NCBI GenBank assembly: GCA_037176905.1
Contig: JBBBWG010032031.1
Coordinates: 11,177-38,850 of the forward strand
Direction of reading: 5' to 3'
Origin: Azolla pinnata
Taxonomy: Eukaryota > Streptophyta > Polypodiopsida > Salviniales > Salviniaceae
DNA: 27,674 bases
How positions within the stretch are numbered: the first letter of the stretch is position 1; every line of letters begins with the position of its first letter. Of this stretch, positions 1-8,919 are shown one piece after another. Both the position numbers and the translations under genes were made by a program. The notes under the pieces were generated by a model that had not been told where the DNA came from, made no database searches, and saw only the letters and a list, made by a program, of their open reading frames with translations.

Positions 1-355
1 TTAGGGTTAGGGTTAGAATTAAGGATTAGGGTTAGGGTTAGAATTAAGGATTAGGGTTACGGTTAGGGTTAGGACTAGGAATAGGAATAGGATTAGGGTT
101 AGGGTTAGAATTAAGGATTAGGGTTAGGGTTAGGGTTAGGATTAGGGTTAGGGTTAGAATTAAGGATTAGGGTTAGGGTTAGAATTAAGGATTAGGGTTA
201 GGGTTAGGGTTAGGGTTAGGGTTATATTAGGGATTAGGGTTAGGGTTGGGGTTAGGGTTAGGGTTAGGGTTAGTATTAGGATTAGGGATTAGGGTTAGGG
301 TTGGGGTTAGGGTTAGGGTTAGGATTAGAATTAAGGATTAGGGTTAGGGTTAGAG
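1..355 (+). repeat. Interstitial telomere-like TTAGGG array
   Basis: Direct and degenerate TTAGGG units fill this stretch. A recurring variant block contains TTAGAATTAAGGA, and there are further variants (TTGGGG, TTACGG, GATTAGGG, AGGACTAGGAATAGG). The G-rich strand reads left to right. A true left chromosome end would show the C-rich CCCTAA strand on +, so this is an internal array, or the inner edge of one, abutting gene 1. The unit is six bases, the type known from Asparagales; most plants use TTTAGGG. Degeneracy fits an old interstitial array. The species inference is weak because an interstitial array need not match the current telomerase template. Confidence 0.9.
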
Positions 356-419
356 TAGGATCCCTTTTGCCTTTCCTAAGTAGGGTTTCTTGCTAGTTCA
401 TCTTTGCCGAGGCTCTTCT

Positions 420-566
420 GCGCCTGTTAGGGTTTAGGGTTTCTTCTCTGTTTTGGAGTTAGGGTCGTCAGGGCATCGCCATTGCTTTTCTTCTCTGATT
501 CGGAGAAAGGCGAGGTTCCGGGCTTCCTTTTCGGGTTAGGGTTAGGGTTAGGGTTAGGGTTCAGGG
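420..566 (+). promoter_or_regulatory. Telo-box and G-rich leader of the helicase gene
   Basis: Around 426-443 there is a TTAGGGTTTAGGGTTT stretch, the complement of the plant telo-box (AAACCCTA), an element known from promoters and leaders of growth-related plant genes. At 533-566 six GGG runs, mostly separated by TTA, form a second short telomere-like array just upstream of the start codon. If transcribed, it could fold as an RNA G-quadruplex. The transcription start is not visible, so whether these sites lie in promoter or 5' leader is not settled. No clear TATA box was seen. Confidence 0.5.
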
Positions 567-645
567 TCCATCTCCAGGGGATCGTCGGGTTTTCTCTCTT
601 CTCTGTGCAAGGTAAGGGTTTCCTCTCCGTCTCGGGATTTTCAAG

Positions 646-3600
646 ATGAACTCCTGTGAAGAAGGCGAGATCGCCATGGCCGCGGTGCCCATGGATAGAA
701 GACCATCGCCGGACAATAAGCCAGAAAATGCTGAGACGGTTACAGAAATCTCCAGAGAATTGGCCACAGATATGGAAGCATCATCACCAGACAATAAGCC
801 GGAAAATCCTGAGGCAGGTACAGAGATTTCTAGAGAATTGGCCACAGATATGGAAGCACCATCACCAGACAGAGCTCTTCCTAAGAAGAGGAAAAACATA
901 GAGGCAGAGTCTGCAACAGAGGAAAACCTTAGCCAGATTGCAGAGCTGTCAAAGCGAAGGAGCATTGCCAGTAATCCTCGCTCATGTGTTCACGAAGTTG
1001 CCATTCCACCGAGCTATGTCTGCACCGATGACATAAATGGAACCATTGAAGATCCAATGTATACAGGTACTCCTGCGAAACTTTATCCTTTCACGTTAGA
1101 TCCATTCCAGGAGATTGCCGTCGCCTGTCTCGAAAGGAAAGAATCAGTGCTAGTCTCCGCGCACACATCAGCGGGAAAGACTGCCATAGCTGAGTATGCA
1201 GTAGCCATGTCATTCAGAGAGCGGCAGAGAGTTATATACACGTCTCCGCTCAAGGCCCTGAGCAACCAGAAGTACAGAGAGCTGCACGAAGAGTTTAGCG
1301 ATGTGGGTTTGATGACAGGTGATGTTTCGATAGCTCCGAATGCGTCATGTATTGTTATGACTACTGAAATCTTGAGAGGAATGCTTTACAGAGGATCAGA
1401 GGTCTTAAAAGAAGTAGCTTGGGTCATTTTCGATGAAATCCATTATATGAGAGACCGGGAAAGAGGCGTGGTTTGGGAAGAGACCATTATTTTCTTGCCT
1501 CCAGAGATTAAGATGGTGTTTCTATCTGCAACTCTGTCTAATGCAACCGAATTTGCCGAATGGATCTGTGATTTGCATAAGAAACCGTGCCATGTGGTAT
1601 ACACAGATTTCAGGCCTACTCCATTGCAACACTATGCCTTTCCAGTAGGAGGATCTGGGCTATATCTGATTGTGGATGAGAAGGGTCAGTTCCGAGAGGA
1701 CAGTTTCAAGAAACTTGTTATGTCTTTTGACAAAGAGGGTGGTTCAGCTCAAGGTGATGGCTTCTCCTCGCCAGTTACTATTAGTGGGAAAGGAGGTGCA
1801 AAAGGCAAAGGTGGGAAAGGATCAAAAGGAAGAGGTGAATCAGAAATGGATGTCTCGAAAATTGTGAAGGTTGGCTTTTTTCTTGTTCAACATTCTCTAG
1901 AAAGTAAATGCCTTCTTTGGTTGCCTGCTGTTGGAATGACCTTTCAACCAGTGGTTGGTTATCTGTTTCCTGCCTTTCTATATCTTGTTTGTGAGCAGTA
2001 TAACAATTCTCTAGTAACACGTAGTATGATTCTTATCCTACATTGCTAGCTATCCTTCAGGCGTTATGGTTGTTATTTAATTCTATTCTATATCATCTCA
2101 CGGAGAGGTATTTTCATATCGAGAGAATTCGAAAGAAGCTTTATTTCTAGTCATAAGACTTGAAGTGAGGCTGCTTTAAGAAGCATCAGTACATTATCTG
2201 TATCTCTCACTTCCGCTTGACCATTTTAAAGTAGCATTGTTTGGTACAAATTTTCTGAGCTTATCAATGATGCGTAGAAATGTTTTATGGTAAATATCTA
2301 GCATATGCTCTGTTTACCTTGGAGGAATGAAATGAAAAATGTAAAATGAGGGGCGTTTTCTCCCATTGTAGATGGTAAAGGAAAGGAGATTCCACCCTGT
2401 TATTGTCTTCAGCTTCAGTCGGCGTGAGTGTGAACAATATGCTACATCTATGCCAAAACTCGATTTCAATTCTGAAGATGAAAAATCTGTTGTAAACAAT
2501 GTGTTCACGAATGCGATACAATGTCTTAGTGAAGAAGATAGAGAGCTGCTTCCCATCAAATCAATACTGCCTCTCCTACAAAGGGGAATAGCAATGCATC
2601 ATTCGGGTCTTCTCCCCATTGTGAAAGAGGTTGTCGAGATTTTGTTCCAAGAAGGGTTGATAAAAGCACTCTTTGCTACAGAAACGGTGGGATCACGTTG
2701 CAGAAGTACTGAGTTCACATGAAATATCCATGAAATCATTTTCTTAAGCAACCAGTTATATGTGTACAGTTTGCAATGGGTTTGAATATGCCTGCCAAGA
2801 CTGTTGTCTTCACAGCTGTCCGGAAATGGGATGGAGATGCTCATCGTTGGATGTCTTCTGGAGAGTATATCCAGGTTAACTTTAGGACATGTTTGTTCTG
2901 GGTACAGCTTCAGTAAAACTATATACGGTTCAAGATACAAATGGTTTGTTCAATTTGCAGATGAGTGGAAGAGCTGGGAGACGTGGCAAGGATGAACGTG
3001 GTATATCCATAATAATGGTTGATGAACAGGTGCCCACATTTCTTTCTTCTTCGAACTATTTATGTTCTACAAGTTCACTTTTTTACGTTGGATCTCAGAT
3101 TAGTTTTGCATGCATTTATGTGGCGAATTTTGTGAAATAAACTAGTACTTGAGATAATTTTACTTCTCTCTGTCTCTCTCCAGATGTTTTCAGGGATTTC
3201 TGTTTTGATCCATTTTTTCTTTCTCTAGCATACTGACATACTCACATATAACAATGTTAAGTCAGAGTATTATTTCCTCTACCTTCAGTTTTGTTGGAAC
3301 AAATTATGGTTAAACTCTGTGGTGCATGCCATATTTAAACTGGGAAATATGCATGATTGTTTAAAAGCAGTCAAATATATAGCTGGCTGCATAAAATTCA
3401 CCTCATTCGCTTCTTATCAAACTAACATTATGACTCTTTCCCTACATTTAGATGGATATGAATACCTGTAAAGAGCTAGTATTAGGAAAACCTGCACCAC
3501 TACTTAGCACATTTCGCCTAAGCTATTACACAATTTTGAACTTGATGAGCCGAGCGGAGGGCCAGTTTGATGCTGAATATGTCATAAAGCATTCATTTCA

Positions 3601-6600
3601 CCAGTTTCAACATAATAAGGTATTTGTCATTATAACTCTCATGCTGTAAAGTTTTATTTGCTTGTAACTATAGTATGTGATAATTTTTTAATTTGATGTT
3701 GTTACAGGCTTTACCAGAGGTTGAGGAAAAGGTATCAAAACTAGAACGTGAAGCAGCCAGCCTTGATGCAACTGGAGAGGTATGTTAAACAGTTTTACCA
3801 CTAGGCTGCCTGTATGCAGACAAATTTGTCCAAATGCATATAAAGCTCTCTAGATGTAGATTTTGGTGTAGATTGTATCTATCTTGTGATGTGAGAACAA
3901 TGTGAGATTATTTCTGTTATATCAGGATTCTGCTGCAGAGTACCACAGATTAAGGTTAAGGATTGTTCAATTAGAGAAGCAGATGATGTCTGAGATCTTA
4001 CGGCCAGAACGTATCTTAATCTTCTTGACTCCAGGCAGGCTGGTGTGTAATATTGCTGATTTTTTCTCGTTATGGTTGTTTTGTGGCTACAGATAATATG
4101 CAGGCTGGTGTGTAATATTGCTGATTTATTACTATTATTATTGTGGTTTTGTGACTAAAGATAATATACAAGGTTAATGTAAGATAGTACATGCTGCCAT
4201 AGCTGCGAGCATATCACTTTATTCTTTGGAAAAAGCTGATTTTTTTTTGTGGATGATAATCTTCCAGTTGTTCCTGAAACTTGATAAATAAAGTTGAATC
4301 CTTTGAAAGTCATGCTGAAATGCTGTTGTGATAATTTGACTATAAAGTTGATATTGAGATTGGCAGTTTTGTAATGTCAAAAGACCAAAAGAGAAACCAA
4401 ACAAACTTCATTCCTGCTACCTTGATGTTATTTCAAATGTCAAAGTTTCAGACTCAACATCATAGTTTATATTATAGTTTGTAACTTCATTCCTTTATGG
4501 CCTTGTGGCTTATTTGGACATCTTGTAGTTATGCTATCTAGGGAGCCATATACCATTGTGATGTTTGTCATATTTTGTTCTAGTTGTTGACAATTGACGC
4601 CCTCATTGATTACCTTTGATCCCCTAGGCCTTTTGTACTGTAGATTAGTTGGAATGTTTCAAGTAATTGATGCATGTGTTTCTGGAGCATTATTTTGTGT
4701 CTTCATTGCGTGTCTTTTGGCAGTCTCTGAGAGGGATAGTTTTCTTCTACAGGTCAAGATCAGAGATGGGGCTGATGGTTGGGGATGGGGTGTAGTTGTT
4801 CATGTTGTGAAGAAGCAACCAGCTGGACAGGGTAACCTTCCATCTTCAATTTTGACGAGTCCAAGATCTAGCTTTTACTTGGTGGATACGTTGCTCCATT
4901 GTTCATCAACCATAGTTCAGGATGGGTCCAGACAGAAACCGAGACCATATCTCAAAGGAGAGAAGGGTGAAATGCAAGTGGTAAGTTTCAGTTTCTTTTG
5001 TTCTTGTGATTTTGTAAAAAACCAAAACGACATCTGTTTATGTATTTTTCTCTAGATACCTGTGCAAATGGGCTTGATTTGTGCAATCAGTTCAGTAAGA
5101 GTATCTGTTCCAGATGATCTTCGCTCCGCTGAGGCTCGGCAGAGTGTGCTTATGGCAGTTCAGGAGTTGGAGAGAAGGTTTCCTGATGGTCTTCCTAAGC
5201 TGGATCCAATTGAAGTTCGTGAATGCATCCTTTCTTTTTCTTTTTGGTTGCCTTCAAATACTTATGGAACACTAGTTGAAATAAGTGGAAAATAATAATT
5301 TATAACATTTTCATATAACATGCCATAAGAAGAATCTCTTCTATCTCCACTGCAGAGTATATTAGGAGTGTGTACTTGAGACACGTCAGAGGCTATCTTC
5401 TGAAGTCGATTTCATAACTAAGTAGATCTGCTCAGACTCCCAGAAAAACTGTCTTCCATTCTGTAGTCTTATCTTAAGACAACAAAATATGTCCATCAGA
5501 ATTGTCTGCCCTGGCGGAAATATCGTAAGGAGACTGACTTGTTGTGATGTAATCTTTTTATTCAGCTGCAGTCTATGTAATGTTTCAGGACATGAAGATT
5601 GATGATCCGGACTTCTTGGCAATAATTAAAGCAATTCAAGAAGAAGAGAAGAAATTGCATGCACATCCATTGTTCAAGGTTTTGTTTGCATTTACTATCA
5701 CTTGGAGATTTGCTAGACAGTCTACAGAAAAGTAATCTCTTTCCCTCTGTTATGTTCATCCACTGGTGCAGACTGAACAGGAAACTGATTATTACTTGCT
5801 CTATCAAAAGAAAGCACAGCTTACAGCAGAAGCACAAAAACTGAAGCTAACAATGAGAGATTCACAGGTATGCTCATCGAGTTATCTCTGGCAATATTTT
5901 AGCAATGAATAGTAATACGTACACACATGCATATACGTATTCATATACATATACGCATGTGTATAGGTATTGTACATATGCATACACTTACTCTTGCATG
6001 TGCATGTGCATGTGCGTATGTTTATACATATCCATATTGCATCCATATACATATACGTATGTGTTCGCGTATGTGTATGCATATCCATATCCATAGCCAT
6101 ATTCGTATGCTACTCTGAAACTTTTCGGTGCAGTTACACAAGTTCAGAGAAGAACTTAAAAACCGTTCGAGGGTGTTGAAGCGCCTTGGTCATATTAATG
6201 CTGATGGTGTTGTTCAATTAAAGGGGCGAGCAGCATGCTTTATCGATACAGCAGATGAACTCCTTGTTACCGAACTCATGTTTAATGGTATGTATGTGCA
6301 TATAGAAACTTTAAAGAAACTAGGAAAAAGGCTCTGAGATACCCCAGTCTCTTTTTATTTTTTGAAATGGCTGCAAGTTTTTGTTACTTCCCTTGGTGAA
6401 TTCCAAATGAAATGAAGGTGGTGCATAACTGGGGATCAAGGGTCCAAATAATACTCACCCAAATAAAATGAAAGTGAAGCATTGAGCATGTAATTGTCTT
6501 AGCAAGGATAACTGGGGATCAAGGGTCCAAATAATTGCTCAAATTTCATATTATATCACTGAGAAGGAGAAAAGATGACCATATATTTGCCCCAGTAACA

Positions 6601-7568
6601 TATATCATTCATTATCCTTTCAGTGATTAGGGAATGGCATTTGTGGAAGTAATGAGAACTTACTGGCATTCATGATAATAACAAAAAAATTAAAATGGCG
6701 TTTATGGATTTTGTGACTAGGAGCTGTAATGACTCTCTTTAAAATCTTAATCATTCACCAGAGTTCCTTCATGACACAGGTCTGTTTAATGAGCTTGATC
6801 ACCATCAGCTGGTAGCACTTTCAAGCTGCTTTCTCCCATTGGAGAAGTCTAATGAACAAGTCCATTTGAAGAATCAGCTGGCGCTACCTTTGAGAAGGAT
6901 GCAAGACACTGCCAGAAAGATTGCAGAGGTATGAAAATTGGCTGCAGGTTATACTCAATGTTTTGCACCTTGTAATTTTTTATAAGATTTGTTCTAATGT
7001 ATTGTCATGTACGTGCATTGCTCGAAAAAGATTCAACGTGAGTGCAAACTTGAAATTGACACTGAAGAGTATGTACAAGCTTTTCGGCCTTTCCTGATGG
7101 ATGTTATCTACAGCTGGTCAAAGGCAAGTTTTTAGCTATAGTGTAATAGTGGCTTCATTTTTTTTCCTTCCAGGATACGTGTTTCTTTTCCCCAACTTCT
7201 GCGCTTCCTATTTCAGAACTCAACTCTTTTAACATTGTATGTGCTTCTATATAGGGGGCGACATTTGGAGAAATATGTGCCTTAACGGATATCTTTGAAG
7301 GCAGTATCATTCGTGTGGCCAGGAGGCTGGAGGAGTTTTTGAACCAGGTTTATTCATAACTTCCTCATTAACATTTGCCTAATCTGTCTTTACTTTGACT
7401 TGGTAAATGAGGCAGGCTAATTCTTACTCGTCTTTGGCCTTTTGTTTTTATCAAAAGCTTCGGGAAGCTTCCCATGCCATTGGTGACACTGGATTAGAAG
7501 AAAAATTTGCAGCTGCAAGCGAGAGCATTAGGAGAGGGATCATGTTTTCTAATTCCTTATATCTTTAA
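646..7568 (+). CDS. HEN2: HEN2/MTR4-type DExH-box RNA helicase of the nuclear exosome
   Basis: ATP-dependent 3'-5' RNA helicase that in plants feeds nucleoplasmic RNAs to the exosome. Exons: 646-1869, 2372-2686, 2770-2874, 2961-3029, 3452-3619, 3708-3779, 3926-4042, 4753-4980, 5056-5214, 5589-5678, 5772-5867, 6134-6287, 6780-6928, 7031-7123, 7255-7347, 7458-7568. They join to 1080 residues, somewhat longer than usual (~1000) because of a repeated N-terminus. Visible motifs: Walker A HTSAGKT (173-179), DEIH (263-266), SAT (294-296), a Gly/Lys linker (~380-400), FSFSRREC (421-428), HHSG (484-487), and [10 protein letters not shown] (548-557) across the exon 3/4 junction. An arch/KOW region follows (DGWGWGVVV in exon 8), then a C-terminal DSHCT domain ending SNSLYL. 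The C-terminal [14 protein letters not shown] pattern resembles HEN2 more than MTR4, from recalled family sequence. All introns are GT-AG except intron 14 (GC-AG). The ATG at 676 has a stronger start context and is an alternative start. Confidence 0.92.
706..870 (+). repeat. In-frame 78-bp tandem duplication in HEN2 exon 1
   Basis: Residues 21-46 and 47-72 are two copies of a 26-residue unit beginning SPDNKPEN and ending ELATDMEA. A third partial unit (SPD) starts at residue 73. The DNA copies are 706-783 and 784-861, with about a dozen differences. The region is acidic, low in hydrophobic residues and upstream of the helicase core, so it is probably a disordered tail that tolerates expansion. 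It explains part of the extra length over typical family members. Confidence 0.9.
4036..4169 (+). repeat. Tandem duplication copying the exon 7 donor region
   Basis: Unit 1 is 4036-4100 and unit 2 is 4101-4169. Both begin CAGGCTGGTGTGTAATATTG and end near AGATAATAT. Unit 1 holds the last seven exonic bases of exon 7 and its 5' splice site (intron from 4043). Unit 2 therefore carries a second identical donor, CTG|GTGTGT, 65 bp downstream inside intron 7. Use of the second donor would add 65 nt, which is not a multiple of three, so the reading frame would be lost. Confidence 0.85.
5917..6118. repeat. Alternating purine-pyrimidine tract in HEN2 intron 11
   Basis: Nearly the whole intron between exons 11 and 12 is runs of TATACGTA, CATGTGCATGTGCATG and CATATCCATATCC type. 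Alternating purine-pyrimidine DNA of this length is prone to Z-DNA and cruciform structure and mutates as a microsatellite. Open frames in it encode only His/Thr/Tyr/Met repeats and are not genes. Confidence 0.8.
6425..6535 (+). repeat. 28-bp direct repeat in HEN2 intron 12
   Basis: An identical 28-base word starting ATAACTGGGGATCAAGGG occurs at 6425-6452 and 6508-6535, 83 bp apart. Weaker similarity (AAATGAAGGTG versus AAATGAAAGTG) extends to the left. This is probably a recent local duplication with no evident coding content. Confidence 0.85.
7031..7254 (+). other. HEN2 exon 14 and GC-AG intron 14
   Basis: Exon 14 (7031-7123, 31 codons) ends AAG and is followed by GCAAGT, the standard context of a GC donor. 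The intron ends ATAG at 7251-7254. Only this junction continues the conserved reading YSWSK|GATFGEI. The nearest GT inside GCAAGT would break the frame. The exon's acceptor is also poor: CTCGAAAAAG, with purines where a pyrimidine tract is expected. Confidence 0.85.
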
Positions 7569-8220
7569 TAACAAAATCTCATGTTGACCACAAGAAGACA
7601 GAGGCATTGACTTGATGTGCAACATGCACGTATCTGGTCTACAGTAAAGGTACATGATACATACATACAGTTAACAGTTGTTCAAAGTTGATTCGATTCA
7701 CCCATCTCTAGACAATGTCTTTCTGTTAAAATACATTTGATAAATTCTTTGAACACTGATAAGAGCATGAATGTGTTGATGATGTAGGGTGGTGGCATAA
7801 AGCTGCAGCTTTATACAATGCACATGGATATGGAACAGATCACTTTGTAATCTTATTCCTTCTCCCAAAATATGGAGAGGAACTGGAATTTCTCTCGATG
7901 ATGTTAAAGCTCATCCAGTCAATGGATATCAACTGAAGATGCTTCTGATGTAAAATATAAGACATGCGAAAAGCTAAAATCCGAGTAACTATTTTATTCC
8001 CAGCTGTGCCCACAATATATGTGGAAGCATCATTCTCGGAAAGAAGAAATCGATGTATACTTTTGTAAGATCTTTAATTTTGCAGGCCGAGTCCTCGAGA
8101 TATGTGTAACGAGCATCCCCGAAATGAAAACACTTGTATTTCAGTTTGCGAAGATGTTTCTGAATTAGAGAGTGCTATTTTCAAGAAGATAGCAATCTCT
8201 CTGCTGTCTGCAAGTGGGGT
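7569..8220. other. 3' flank of HEN2, no gene recognised
   Basis: This stretch holds the 3' UTR and downstream spacer of the helicase gene. No poly(A) site could be fixed. A TTTTGCAG| acceptor-like sequence near 8080-8086 could belong to an alternative 3' exon, but nothing supports that beyond the motif. No convincing coding frame was found on either strand. Confidence 0.5.
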
Positions 8221-8520
8221 TTAGGTGATAAAAAACCCTTCATTCTCATTGTGCAGTACTTGTGAAAAATGCTCATTTAGTACTGGGATGCGTGTGTAAC
8301 TTGCATCTATGAGCCATGGCGAAAACAGATTTTGCTGTGAGAAGGGTATATATATATATATATGCCTGATACCTTTTTCATGCATTAATCCCGAGACAAA
8401 CAACAATGCAAATGTAAAAGCATCAACTTGGGAAATACTTGGCCCATTGGTAAGATAATGCATTATCATGCTGGTGCTAGATCAGATGAAATTTGATGAC
8501 AAAATGGGTGGGTATTTGAT
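8221..8520 (-). pseudogene. Possible decayed receptor-like-kinase fragment
   Basis: On the minus strand a frame from about 8469 to 8221 reads MHYLTNG-PSISQVDAFTFALLF-VSG, then SQQNLFSPWL. This loosely resembles subdomains VIII-IX of plant receptor-like kinases (APEYL..G.IS.K.DVFAFGVLLLE..SG). Just upstream, in a shifted frame, is LAPA followed by two stops where APE would be expected. A TA microsatellite (about 8347-8362) interrupts the frame. If real, it is a frameshifted relic. The match is short and rests on spacing of a few residues, so it may be chance. Confidence 0.22.
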
Positions 8521-8671
8521 ATAGCTTTGATCAGCTTTGCGAGCCTGAGGCTGAGAGAGCAAGCAATATGTCTGAGTTTTTCTTGTTTTTTCGCTTTCGG
8601 ATGACAGAAGAATATGGGGTGGTAAAGAGATGCGATTCGGAGAGCTATGATGCTTATGACGAAACGTAGCA

Positions 8672-8823
8672 CATGGAAGAGCAGAAAAACTGTTAGCATA
8701 TAACAGTGAATGGAAAACTAAAGAGAAGGACGGGGATAAATGAGAGAATGGAAAATAAAACTCTCATGGAAGACCAGAAAAACTGTTAGCATATAACAGT
8801 GAATGGAAAACCAAAGAGAAAGA
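8672..8823 (+). repeat. 59-bp direct repeat beside the tRNA gene
   Basis: Copies at 8672-8730 and 8765-8823 share 56 of 59 bases, starting CATGGAAGA and including AACTGTTAGCATATAACAG. They are 93 bp apart, and the second ends about 24 bp before the 3' end of the tRNA-Arg gene. This is local duplication with no terminal inverted repeats visible. Confidence 0.85.
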
Positions 8824-8835
8824 TGAGATCAATAG

Positions 8836-8845
8836 AAAAAGAAAA
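8836..8845 (-). terminator. Pol III terminator of tRNA-Arg
   Basis: On the minus strand the tRNA 3' end is followed after one base by TTTT, then C, then TTTTT. These are two oligo-T runs of the kind that terminate RNA polymerase III, so the tRNA gene looks functional. Confidence 0.8.
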
Positions 8846-8846
8846 T

Positions 8847-8919
8847 CGATCCTACCAGGGGTCGAACCTGGAATCTCTGGTTTCGTAGACCAGCGCCTTA
8901 TCCATTGGGCCATAGGACC
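8847..8919 (-). tRNA. trnR-ACG: tRNA-Arg (anticodon ACG)
   Basis: The minus strand folds as a 73-nt intron-less tRNA. The acceptor arms GGTCCTA/TAGGATC pair with one G-U and are followed by discriminator G. The D arm contains GGCCCAATGGATAAGGC, which also serves as the A box. The anticodon arm is CTGGT-CTACGAA-ACCAG with ACG at positions 34-36, read as ICG in the mature tRNA. The T arm contains GGTTCGAACC (B box). It closely resembles plant nuclear tRNA-Arg(ACG). It lies between the convergent 3' ends of the helicase and kinase genes. Confidence 0.96.

Noticed and set aside
1..355. Left chromosome end (true telomere)
   Set aside because: The + strand carries TTAGGG reading inward; a left terminus would show CCCTAA. 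The units are also too degenerate.
561..965. 134-codon minus-strand open frame opposite HEN2 exon 1
   Set aside because: It is antisense to the repeated N-terminal coding segment and merely mirrors its 78-bp repeat.
5882..6118. Several His/Thr/Tyr-rich open frames on both strands
   Set aside because: They are translations of the alternating purine-pyrimidine tract inside a HEN2 intron.
7788..8060. Possible hAT transposase remnant
   Set aside because: A few suggestive residues (HKAAALYNAHGYG, EASFSERRN), but frames change and the order does not fit the hAT dimerisation domain.
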